A stretch of 8,553 nt of DNA, from NCBI GenBank assembly GCA_025935475.1, contig JAICVE010000104.1:1-8553 (forward strand). Direction: 5' to 3'. Both the position numbers and the translations under genes were made by a program. The DNA is from Nitrospira sp. (GTDB taxonomy: Bacteria > Nitrospirota > Nitrospiria > Nitrospirales > Nitrospiraceae). Shown here one piece after another: positions 1 to 6,052 of this stretch; within the stretch, counting starts at the first letter, position 1; every line of letters starts with the position of its first letter. The notes under the pieces are model-generated. The model saw nothing but the letters and a program-made list of their open reading frames with translations. It was not told where the DNA came from and did not search any database.

Positions 1-393
1 GCTCCGGAGCCCGGACCGATAGAAGACCCCAACGTCAGGGTGAGTGGGTTCGCGCGATTTCTGGGCGTGCTGACGTTCCTCATTACTCCGACAACAATGG
101 GACCTTCAGATGAGTTTGCGGCTGACCGCGCCGCCCAGGTTGCGCGGAAGTACGATCTAAAAGTTCAGGCAGTTCAAGACAGAATCTTGAAGGGAAGCAC
201 CACTAGCTGCTTCATGGCTTCTGCCGCCAGATTCAGCCCCAGCCTTCCCAGCGTAAACAGCCAGCCGGCGACCACGATGAGAAATCGCCCGAGGCCGACC
301 CAGTACATCCAGATCGCAAACGCGGTATCCCACCAGGCCAGCAGCAGCATGCGCAGGAGTTCGATCCGGCCCGAGCGGAACGGCAGCGTGTAG
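1..393 (+). CDS. Possible 3' end of an unrecognised plus-strand gene (doubtful)
   Basis: This frame is open from the first base of the window, so any real gene would start outside it. An internal GTG at 40 is only a possible start. The first 65 or so residues look protein-like: an acidic, proline-rich start, one hydrophobic stretch (FARFLGVLTFLI, bases about 55 to 90), then a charged helix-like segment (DRAAQVARKYDLKVQAVQ). From about base 190 the translation becomes rich in Ser, Arg and Pro, which is typical of an antisense shadow, and it overlaps the opposite-strand membrane protein gene for about 220 bases. A one-base slip near 190 would instead end the protein at the TAG at 204-206. I do not recognise the family. 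The true end and the reality of the gene are both uncertain. Confidence 0.25.
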   Translation, partial: APEPGPIEDPNVRVSGFARFLGVLTFLITPTTMGPSDEFAADRAAQVARKYDLKVQAVQDRILKGSTTSCFMASAARFSPSLPSVNSQPATTMRNRPRPTQYIQIANAVSHQASSSMRRSSIRPERNGSV

Positions 394-608
394 AGCGTCA
401 GATGCGTGCACCAGACTGCGCCGATCCACAGCAGGACAGGGAATAGGAGCAAGAGATAGTAGACGCCGGACAGCCAACCGGTGGACGAAGCCAGGACGAA
501 GTCCATCAGCGCGCGCTGCATGTCAGGAATCCAGGAGACCGGAAACGTCAGAAAGTGTACGAGGCTTTTCCAAGGATCCGGGATCATCTGAGTCAATTCG
601 TCGTTCAT
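174..608 (-). CDS. Small integral membrane protein of unknown function (144 aa)
   Basis: I do not recognise the family and assign no function. The ATG at 608 is chosen over the GTG four codons upstream (620) because GAGG at 615-618 sits 6 bases before it. The protein has an amphipathic N-terminal region (residues 1-40, with several Trp and Pro) and then about three hydrophobic segments: near 44-72, 84-105 and 107-126. Trp-rich stretches such as AWWDTAFAIWMYWVG suggest helices packed at the membrane interface. It ends with a short amphipathic tail (AAEAMKQLVVLPFKILS). It lies 177 bases downstream of the oxidase-like gene in the same direction, so it may be the last gene of that unit or separately transcribed. 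An open plus-strand frame overlaps its 3' half, so its natural end, or a truncation, should be viewed with some caution. Confidence 0.6.
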   Translation of the reverse strand: MNDELTQMIPDPWKSLVHFLTFPVSWIPDMQRALMDFVLASSTGWLSGVYYLLLLFPVLLWIGAVWCTHLTLYTLPFRSGRIELLRMLLLAWWDTAFAIWMYWVGLGRFLIVVAGWLFTLGRLGLNLAAEAMKQLVVLPFKILS

Positions 609-612
609 GTGG

Positions 613-618
613 CCCCTC
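613..618 (-). promoter_or_regulatory. Ribosome binding site deciding the start of the 144-aa membrane protein
   Basis: GAGGGG on the minus strand. Its GAGG core (615-618) lies 6 bases before the ATG at 608 and overlaps the alternative GTG codon at 620-618. This favours the ATG as the real start. Confidence 0.5.
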
Positions 619-639
619 ACTCAGTGGTGTGAGATTAGA

Positions 640-651
640 GGGCGGTCGCCC
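640..651 (-). other. Short GC-rich inverted repeat in the 609-785 intergenic gap
   Basis: GGGCG-GT-CGCCC is a perfect 5-base inverted repeat with a 2-base centre, in the 177-base gap between the oxidase-like gene and the 144-aa gene. No T-run follows on the minus strand, so it is a weak terminator candidate at best. The rest of the gap (609-785) shows no clear promoter and no gene. Confidence 0.2.
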
Positions 652-785
652 CTATCCAGCCTCTACTGAGCAAGAACCAGGCTTGCGGGAGGAAGGGCCA
701 ATTAATGGAATAACCGCCACTTAGGTAGGAAGGATTGGCCGGAATTGTTCGCGTAGTGCAGGCTCGAAGGTACGGAGCGGAAGGG

Positions 786-2108
786 CTACGACGGCCTCAG
801 GCCCACAGCCCAGGCAAGTTTTGCGGCAAACAACGCGAGGCTCGCGAGACGGAGCGCCGCGGCGATCCAGAGGCTGATTTGGACGTAGGGCGAACCGAGC
901 GGGACCGTCCACGTCAACGAGGCCAGTACGGAGAGCGCGATCGTTCCGAAGCTCAGCCCGGTCAACTGTACCGCTCGCCAGCGGTTCATGATCCCGTCGA
1001 GCTGGGCGTGGTACACCTCTCGTTTTGCAGGATTGTGCACACGAGTGGCCGTCAACAGTTCCGGCACGATGTATGACAGGCCCCCGCAGATCACCTGCGT
1101 GAGAAATCCGATAAAGGCGAGGTGCGTATAGGCCACCAGGTGGAGTGAGCCGATTGGCAGGAAGGGCGGACTTCGTAAGTAGTTGGCTTCCATTGCCAGA
1201 CCGGTCGCGGTGGCCAAAAGTAGAAAGATCGCGCCGATCAGCAGATGATCGGTCGCAGCCGTTCCCGGTGAGCCGGCCTTCAGCCAGGTTGCGACAAGCT
1301 GAACGGTGCACAAGGTGATGCTGGCGAACAGCAGGCAGCCCACTGCGATTTGCAGCCATACAGTTGACAGGAGAAAGGCCCCCAGCAAGACCGCGAAGCC
1401 CGCTGGGAGCACCCAGAGAGCGAATCTGGTTAGCGCCCCGAGGCCGAGAGTCGTTCTCAAGAGAAGCGGCATGAGTTGATGCAACGCAACGATGAAGCTC
1501 AACGTCAAGCACCCCAACACAATGAGATGAATATGGCCAAGTCGTGCGTGGGCGTAAAACCCGTCTGTCAGGCGGAATGCCATCGCGATTCCTGTCGCAA
1601 GTCCGCCCAGCAGAGCGGCGAGGGCGATCCGATACATCGCTCCAAGACCGGCTGCTTTGCCGAAATGGATCCAGGCCGTTTTGGAGAGCGACACTACTGA
1701 AGCCATCAGCAGGAGGCCGGCGAGGCCGATGACCGTCATGTTCCCAAGCCACAATCCCAGAAGAAGCGCTGCCGTTGCGCCGTTCCACGTAAGAAACAGC
1801 GCCGTGCGGGACTGTGCATGCGCATCCTTGCGGTCTGAATCACGTGCGATAAAGACCAACAAACCACCGATCGCGAGCTGCAGGATGCCGCCGACCAAAG
1901 CCCCGTGCACATGCACGGGTTTCAACCAGTGAGGCAGGGGTATGCCATACACCAATCCGATGATCAAGGCGATGCCAAGCAGGAAGGAGATTCCCAGCCA
2001 TGTGAATCCGGTCAGCAGGAAGGTCAAGGAAGTCCCAGGCAACGACAGGATGGCAGGAGCACCGGGCTTCGCCGCGCGCCGCGCCTGAGATACGAGTGAT
2101 TGCCTCAT
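786..2108 (-). CDS. Polytopic membrane protein related to heme-copper oxidase subunit I / NnrS-like proteins
   Basis: A 440-residue protein with about twelve hydrophobic helices (roughly 27-55, 66-88, 106-123, 125-145, 158-178, 192-215, 228-250, 253-275, 288-306, 325-350, 380-402 and 408-436). Three helices start with histidine motifs resembling heme-binding helices of cbb3-type subunit I: LKPVHVHG (62-69), GHIHLIVLG (191-199, followed by H210) and YTHLAFIGF (327-335, with H323 before it), the last ending in GGLSYIVPEL. I see neither the HPxxY-type motif nor the His-His pair that hold CuB in true oxidases. Oxygen reduction is therefore unlikely, and heme or metal binding in the inner membrane is an inference. 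The ATG at 2108 overlaps the thiD stop as ATGA and has no Shine-Dalgarno of its own, so translation is probably coupled to thiD. A longer open frame to 2270 runs inside thiD and is rejected as the N-terminus. The real function is unknown. Confidence 0.8.
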   Translation of the reverse strand: MRQSLVSQARRAAKPGAPAILSLPGTSLTFLLTGFTWLGISFLLGIALIIGLVYGIPLPHWLKPVHVHGALVGGILQLAIGGLLVFIARDSDRKDAHAQSRTALFLTWNGATAALLLGLWLGNMTVIGLAGLLLMASVVSLSKTAWIHFGKAAGLGAMYRIALAALLGGLATGIAMAFRLTDGFYAHARLGHIHLIVLGCLTLSFIVALHQLMPLLLRTTLGLGALTRFALWVLPAGFAVLLGAFLLSTVWLQIAVGCLLFASITLCTVQLVATWLKAGSPGTAATDHLLIGAIFLLLATATGLAMEANYLRSPPFLPIGSLHLVAYTHLAFIGFLTQVICGGLSYIVPELLTATRVHNPAKREVYHAQLDGIMNRWRAVQLTGLSFGTIALSVLASLTWTVPLGSPYVQISLWIAAALRLASLALFAAKLAWAVGLRPS

Positions 2109-2908
2109 CGTTCGGCTAAGAAATAAAAATGATTGGTCGGGCCCGAGCCGTGACCAATCGCCAGACTGTGGCGAATGGCTTCGGTCACATAGGTTTTGGC
2201 CGATTGAACGGCGTCGACGACGGAGCTGCCACGCGCCAAATGGGCGGCGATGGCCGACGCATAGGTGCACCCAGTGCCGTGTGTGTGAGGTGTCTCGATA
2301 AATTCGCCTTTGTACACGTGAAAGAATCTGCCGTCATAGAGCAGATCGGTGGCACGTTCGGCGATCAAATGGCCACCCTTAATGAGCACGTGCTGGCAGC
2401 CGAAGCCATGAATCACTTTGGCTGCGCGACGTGCCTCCGCAAGTGATGTGATCCTGATGCCTGACAGCTGCTGCGCCTCGTGAACGTTCGGCGTGACCAA
2501 GAGGGCGAGTGGAAACAACTGTTTCTTCACCGCTTCGATGGCGTCTGGCTTCAACAAGGTATGGCCGCTCTTGGAGATCATGACGGGGTCAACCACGAGG
2601 TTGACGACCTCCTGAGGCTTCAACATCTTTGCGACGGTTTCGACGATGGTGGCCGACGACAGCATGCCGGTCTTGACCGCCGCGACCTCGAAATCGTCAA
2701 AGACGGCGTCAATCTGGGCGGCAATCACCGAAGGCGGCAGCTCGAAGATGTCGGTGACCTCTTCGGTATTTTGCGCGGTGATCGCCGTGATGACCGACAT
2801 GGCAAACACGCCGTTGGCCGACATGGCTTTGATGTCGGCTTGGATGCCTGCACCTCCACCGGAATCCGAGCCGGCAATGGTCAGCACCTGCTTGAGGGTC
2901 GTGGTCAT
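2105..2908 (-). CDS. thiD: Hydroxymethylpyrimidine / phosphomethylpyrimidine kinase ThiD
   Basis: Cytoplasmic kinase that phosphorylates HMP to HMP-P and then HMP-PP, the pyrimidine half of thiamin diphosphate. The 267-residue length matches the family (E. coli ThiD has 266). Ribokinase-fold signatures are clear: AGSDSGGGAGIQAD at 12-25 (substrate and glycine-rich loop), VKTGML at 78-83, VVDPVM at 105-110, TPNxxE at 139-144, KGG at 177-179, HGTGCT at 210-215 with the anion hole and the family's conserved Cys214, and GSGPTNH at 254-260. The start at ATG 2908 gives MTTTLKQVLTIAGSDS, as in homologues, although no strong Shine-Dalgarno precedes it. An in-frame ATG at 3022 would add 38 residues that are not typical of the family. 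The stop overlaps the start of the membrane protein gene. tenA lies upstream in the same direction after a 304-base gap, and the two enzymes form a pyrimidine salvage pair. Confidence 0.95.
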   Translation of the reverse strand: MTTTLKQVLTIAGSDSGGGAGIQADIKAMSANGVFAMSVITAITAQNTEEVTDIFELPPSVIAAQIDAVFDDFEVAAVKTGMLSSATIVETVAKMLKPQEVVNLVVDPVMISKSGHTLLKPDAIEAVKKQLFPLALLVTPNVHEAQQLSGIRITSLAEARRAAKVIHGFGCQHVLIKGGHLIAERATDLLYDGRFFHVYKGEFIETPHTHGTGCTYASAIAAHLARGSSVVDAVQSAKTYVTEAIRHSLAIGHGSGPTNHFYFLAER

Positions 2909-2948
2909 GGCGGTGCGTGTTGTCCACTCCGGAGAAATGCCTGAGGCA

Positions 2949-2978
2949 TATATATCCGTTGCCGCGGATGTCTGTCCA
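2949..2978 (-). promoter_or_regulatory. Candidate sigma70-like promoter for thiD and the downstream membrane protein
   Basis: On the minus strand a -35-like TGGACA (2978-2973; one mismatch to TTGACA) and a -10-like TATATA (2954-2949) are separated by 18 bases. Transcription would start near 2942, giving a leader of about 35 bases before the thiD ATG at 2908. This is pattern matching only. It does fit with the long gap after tenA, which suggests thiD has its own promoter. Confidence 0.35.
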
Positions 2979-3194
2979 GCGTCAGCAAAAAGCGACCATA
3001 CGTCCTGGAAGGTCCGCCTCATTTCCCCTGCGCTGCCGATCGAACGATTGCATTCTCCTCTTTTCCCTTCATTGGCCGTTTGTAAATGAGCCAGGGGTGG
3101 GTTGCCCCATCGAGCGCGCTTGGGCTGCTCGGCGACAGGACCCGTCGGGTTGGTCAACGGCGTTGTGGGGCGCGAGCCGGAGAGAGGCGCGCAG

Positions 3195-3211
3195 CCTTGG
3201 CAACACCAAGG
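3195..3211 (-). terminator. Hairpin just after tenA, possible weak or processing terminator
   Basis: A perfect 6-base stem (CCTTGG / CCAAGG) with a 5-base loop begins 2 bases after the tenA stop. The sequence after it is GC-rich with no T-run, so it is not a standard intrinsic terminator. It might stabilise the 3' end or attenuate read-through into thiD. The remaining gap (2909-3194) holds the candidate promoter and a doubtful 23-codon frame; I see nothing else in it. Confidence 0.35.
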
Positions 3212-3212
3212 T

Positions 3213-3881
3213 TCACACCGGCCACTTCTCTTCATTCCAGGCCATTTCCCAGAACATCCACTCGTATCGAGAGCTGATGACGAACGAGTCTTCCATGCGC
3301 CGCCGTTCTTCCTGACCCGCCGTCTTTGCCCACTGATCCACCTTCTTGCGCATCCACCGCTGCACCTCGGCAAACTCCGGCGAGGCATAGAGCATGAGCC
3401 AATCCCGATAGGGGTGGCGTTTCGGCGGAGGCCCGTGTCGCAATAAATGCCGGCCCACGACACAATAGATCCAGGCGCAGGGCAATGCCACGACGGTGAT
3501 CTCAGCCGCCGAACCCGATTGAGCGATCGCCAGCATATGGCGAGTATAAGCGTAATTGCTCGGCGCCATCGGGACCGACGTCATCTGTTTGGGGCTCAGG
3601 TTCCACTTCGTCCCATATCCCTCGTGCAAACTTCTCTCGACGACGATGGTCTCCTCTGCCAGCTTGGTCAATCGCAGGGCGGACTCTGAATCAGGCGCAC
3701 GCAGGGCACCCGCGGAGAAGACGCGGGCTAGTTCGCCGAGAAAGCGTGCGTCTTGCAGGATGTAGTATCGAAACTTGTGCTCCGGCAATGTGCCGTTGCC
3801 GAGCGCAACGACGAAGGGATGCGTCAATTGCGCTTGCCAGATCGGCTGAGCCAGCTGTCGAAGACGATTCGTGAAGGACAT
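3213..3881 (-). CDS. tenA: TenA family aminopyrimidine aminohydrolase / thiaminase II
   Basis: Cytoplasmic enzyme that hydrolyses aminomethyl-HMP (from degraded thiamin), or thiamin itself, releasing HMP for ThiD. The 222-residue all-helical protein has the family pattern. Asp44 is in YYILQDARFL (39-48). Tyr112 is in SNYAYTRHM. Catalytic Cys135 and Tyr139 are in ALPCAWIYC (132-140). The C-terminal catalytic Glu207 is in RYEWMFWEMAW (205-215). These positions match the Asp44, Tyr112, Cys135, Tyr139 and Glu205 numbering known for Bacillus subtilis TenA; position 47 is Phe here where a Tyr is usual. The start is ATG 3881, since a longer open frame to 3944 lies within sthA. The gene begins only 4 bases after the sthA stop, with a weak GGAAG 12 bases upstream, so co-translation with sthA is likely. 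Whether it prefers thiamin or its breakdown products cannot be told from sequence, though the Cys places it in the TenA_C class. Confidence 0.93.
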   Translation of the reverse strand: MSFTNRLRQLAQPIWQAQLTHPFVVALGNGTLPEHKFRYYILQDARFLGELARVFSAGALRAPDSESALRLTKLAEETIVVERSLHEGYGTKWNLSPKQMTSVPMAPSNYAYTRHMLAIAQSGSAAEITVVALPCAWIYCVVGRHLLRHGPPPKRHPYRDWLMLYASPEFAEVQRWMRKKVDQWAKTAGQEERRRMEDSFVISSRYEWMFWEMAWNEEKWPV

Positions 3882-3885
3882 GGCG

Positions 3886-5292
3886 TTATAGCGCTTCCGG
3901 GGCCCACGGCCTCGGCAGCCGGTTGATGCCGTCCAAGGCGGCAACCTTATAGCATTCTGCGAGCGTAGGATAGTTGAAGACGGTGTCGATGAAGTAGTCG
4001 ATCTTTCCGTTGTACGCCATCACGGCTTGGCCAATATGGATCAGTTCGGTGGCCCCTTCGCCGATCGCATGGACGCCGAGCAACGCGTGCGTCTGCCGGT
4101 GGAAAAGCAGTTTGAGCATTCCGGTCTCATCGCCGATCAATTGTCCCCTGGCGATTTCGCGATAGCGGGCGATGCCGACGCCGTACGGAACGTCCTCCCT
4201 GACCAGTTCTTCCTCGTTTTTCCCGACCATCGAAATTTCCGGAATCGCGTAAATCCCGAACGGCAGCAGGTCCGTATCCGTCCGGTCGGAGATGCCGAAG
4301 GCGTGGCAGGAGGCGTGACGACCTTGCTGCATGGAGGTGGACGCGAGCGCGGGAAAACCGATGACGTCTCCGGCCGCATAGATGTGGGGGATCGCCGTCT
4401 GGAAGTGGGCGTTGACGTACAGACGGCCCCGCTGATCCGGCGTGATGCCGATGGCCTCCAGGTTGAGGTCTTTCGTCGCCCCTTCCCGTCCGATGGCGTA
4501 CATCAGCGTGCTGGATTGTATCGGTTTTGCGTGTCTGAGGCGGACGTTCACATGGTGATCGGCCTCTTTGGCGATTGCGAGTACTTCTTCCTCGTGATAG
4601 AGCGTCACGCCGATGTCTTTCATCTGGGTTTGAAGGGTGTTGATGATCTCTTCATCGACGAACTCCAGGAGGCGAGGACGCTTGTCGATCAACGTCACGG
4701 GAATGCCCAGCGCAGCGAGGATCGAGGCGTATTCGGTGCCGATGACGCCGCCGCCCACGATCACGATCGAATCAGGAATGCGCTTGAGCCGAAGCAAGCC
4801 GTCCGTGTCGATGATGGCTTCCTCATCGAACGGCACCTCCCTGGGTCTGGCAGGCTCGGTGCCGACCGCGATCACGATGAAGTCCGCTGTGTGTTCGATC
4901 TCACCGGTCGTCTGAGCAATGTGTAATCGATGCGGATCGACGAAACTGGCATTGCCGCAGATCATGTCGACACGGTTGCGGGACATTTGATTCTTGACGA
5001 TGGCGATCTCGTTCGCGATCACGTGGTTGGCGCGGAAGGCGAGGTCTTCAATCGTGATGTGGGCTTTCACCCGATACCCAGCGCCGTAGAGATTGCGTTG
5101 TCGGAAGCCGGACAGGTACAGGACAGCCTCGCGCAAGGATTTACTGGGAATGGTGCCGGTATGGATACAGACGCCGCCGACCATCTCCTTTCGCTCGATG
5201 ATGCCGACGTGCTTTCCGAGCTTGGCGGCTTGAACGGCGGCCTTTTGACCGGCAGGGCCCGTGCCGATGACCAGAAGGTCATAGTGCGCCAT
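3886..5292 (-). CDS. sthA: Soluble pyridine nucleotide transhydrogenase (SthA/UdhA type)
   Basis: Cytoplasmic FAD enzyme that passes hydride between NADPH and NAD+, usually lowering excess NADPH. The 468-residue length matches E. coli SthA (466). The order is as in the pyridine nucleotide-disulfide oxidoreductase family. The FAD motif GTGPAG is at 10-15. GGVCIHTGTIPSKSL (39-53) follows, where the second cysteine of the usual redox pair is Thr47, so there is no active disulfide, a hallmark of SthA versus lipoamide dehydrogenase. The NAD(P) motif GGGVIG is at 180-185 and the second FAD motif AAGDV at 306-310. A C-terminal dimerisation domain carries FNYPTLAECYKVAAL (439-453), where the catalytic His-Glu pair of disulfide reductases is missing. 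The start is well supported by GAGG 5 bases before the ATG. It lies 74 bases after tpx and 4 bases before tenA. A lipoamide dehydrogenase paralogue is the only real alternative, and it is unlikely. Confidence 0.93.
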   Translation of the reverse strand: MAHYDLLVIGTGPAGQKAAVQAAKLGKHVGIIERKEMVGGVCIHTGTIPSKSLREAVLYLSGFRQRNLYGAGYRVKAHITIEDLAFRANHVIANEIAIVKNQMSRNRVDMICGNASFVDPHRLHIAQTTGEIEHTADFIVIAVGTEPARPREVPFDEEAIIDTDGLLRLKRIPDSIVIVGGGVIGTEYASILAALGIPVTLIDKRPRLLEFVDEEIINTLQTQMKDIGVTLYHEEEVLAIAKEADHHVNVRLRHAKPIQSSTLMYAIGREGATKDLNLEAIGITPDQRGRLYVNAHFQTAIPHIYAAGDVIGFPALASTSMQQGRHASCHAFGISDRTDTDLLPFGIYAIPEISMVGKNEEELVREDVPYGVGIARYREIARGQLIGDETGMLKLLFHRQTHALLGVHAIGEGATELIHIGQAVMAYNGKIDYFIDTVFNYPTLAECYKVAALDGINRLPRPWAPEAL

Positions 5293-5297
5293 GAAGA

Positions 5298-5301
5298 CCT
5301 C
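5298..5301 (-). promoter_or_regulatory. Ribosome binding site of sthA
   Basis: GAGG on the minus strand with a 5-base spacer to the ATG at 5292. It fixes the sthA start and shows that sthA has its own initiation signal in the 74-base gap after tpx. Confidence 0.6.
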
Positions 5302-5366
5302 AACGGAGGGGTGAGACGCGATTCCGAGACGGACAGATCGCGGTGGTCAAATCTTCCCCTGTCCTC

Positions 5367-6020
5367 TCAACTGGCCGTAATGAGCTTGCGAGCCACCTGA
5401 AAGGCTTCGTCCATGTCGGGTAATTGAGCCAGTTCCGGGGTGATTTGCAAGTGGCGGACGACGTTTCGGGCATCGACGACCATGACGGCCCGCGCCAGGA
5501 TATGCGGATCCTTTAACAATAGGCCATACGATTTGCCGAAGTCGGCATTGCGAAAGTCCGAAAGGAAAGTGACGTTATTGATCTTGGCTTCTTCCGCAAA
5601 GCGCTTTTGCGCAAAGGGCGTGTCTATGCTGACGGTGATGAGTTCAACCATCTTGTCGAGCCCCTTGTTTTTCTCGCTGAGGTAATGGGTTTGCTGCTCG
5701 CACACCTTGGTGTCGAGTGAAGGGACAACGCTGATAATCCGGACCTTCCCTTTCCCGGTCGTATCAGTAAGGTTGATGAGCGAGTTGTCGGGTTGAGCGA
5801 GTTTGACGCTCCTCAACTGGTCGCCGACTTTGATGCCGTTGCCGGAAAGTGGCAGCGGACTGCCTTTGAACAGGACGTTGTGCCCATCACCGGCGGTCGC
5901 ACTGCCGTCGGCCACGGTGTAGTTTTTATAGAGAAACGTGTCGGCTCCGCCACCGCTGCAGCCGGTCAAGATCAGTGCGCTAAGGCAGGTAAACAAGTAT
6001 TGTTTCCGGATCACCATCAT
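5367..6020 (-). CDS. tpx: Lipoprotein thiol peroxidase, Tpx-like, one-cysteine form
   Basis: A peroxiredoxin of the Tpx subfamily, expected to reduce peroxides using a reactive cysteine. The start at ATG 6020 (217 aa) is set by GGAGG 6 bases upstream; in-frame upstream codons reach 6056 but have poorer sites. Residues 1-20 form a lipoprotein signal peptide with lipobox LTGC and lipidated Cys21, so the protein should be anchored outside the inner membrane. After a linker the Tpx domain begins near 48. The peroxidatic Cys107 lies in PSLDTKVCEQQ (100-110), with typical Tpx blocks TPFAQKRF (134-141) and FLSDFRNADFGKSYG (152-166) and Arg177 in LARAVMVVD. The resolving cysteine of E. coli Tpx (Cys95, in RFCG) is Ala142 here, and no other cysteine exists in the mature protein besides Cys21 and Cys107. 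It must therefore use an outside thiol or partner. It is in a probable operon with the hydrolase (32-base gap) and sthA. Confidence 0.88.
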   Translation of the reverse strand: MMVIRKQYLFTCLSALILTGCSGGGADTFLYKNYTVADGSATAGDGHNVLFKGSPLPLSGNGIKVGDQLRSVKLAQPDNSLINLTDTTGKGKVRIISVVPSLDTKVCEQQTHYLSEKNKGLDKMVELITVSIDTPFAQKRFAEEAKINNVTFLSDFRNADFGKSYGLLLKDPHILARAVMVVDARNVVRHLQITPELAQLPDMDEAFQVARKLITAS

Positions 6021-6026
6021 GAACAT

Positions 6027-6031
6027 CCTCC
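6027..6031 (-). promoter_or_regulatory. Ribosome binding site deciding the start of tpx
   Basis: GGAGG on the minus strand with a 6-base spacer to the ATG at 6020 (9 to the next ATG at 6017). It directly abuts the ATG at 6026, which is therefore unlikely to be used. The resulting N-terminus is a clean lipoprotein signal peptide. Confidence 0.6.
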
Positions 6032-6052
6032 ATCTCGCTGCACAGGACATCG

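Noticed and set aside
1..10. Perfect 10-base palindrome GCTCCGGAGC at the left edge
   Set aside because: It is short and cut off from its context by the window edge. No mobile element or attachment site signal accompanies it.
721..1788. 355-codon minus-strand frame overlapping the oxidase-like gene
   Set aside because: It is in another frame, very rich in Arg, Ser and Pro. The competing frame gives a coherent 12-helix membrane protein.
2909..3022. 38-residue N-terminal extension of ThiD from the in-frame ATG at 3022
   Set aside because: Starting at 2908 gives the standard family length and N-terminus. The extension does not resemble ThiD and its AGGGG is only 2 bases from the ATG.
2982..3053. 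23-codon minus-strand frame with GAGGAG just before its ATG
   Set aside because: The Shine-Dalgarno-like bases are only 1 to 3 bases from the ATG, which is too close, and the peptide is Arg-rich with no recognisable pattern. The candidate thiD promoter overlaps its end.
2909..3212. TPP riboswitch before thiD
   Set aside because: The gene context invites one, but I could not find the conserved CTGAGA-type core or the second conserved arm on the minus strand. A covariance model search would be decisive.
4027..4926. 299-codon plus-strand open frame opposite sthA
   Set aside because: It is a shadow of sthA, whose motifs are complete on the minus strand.
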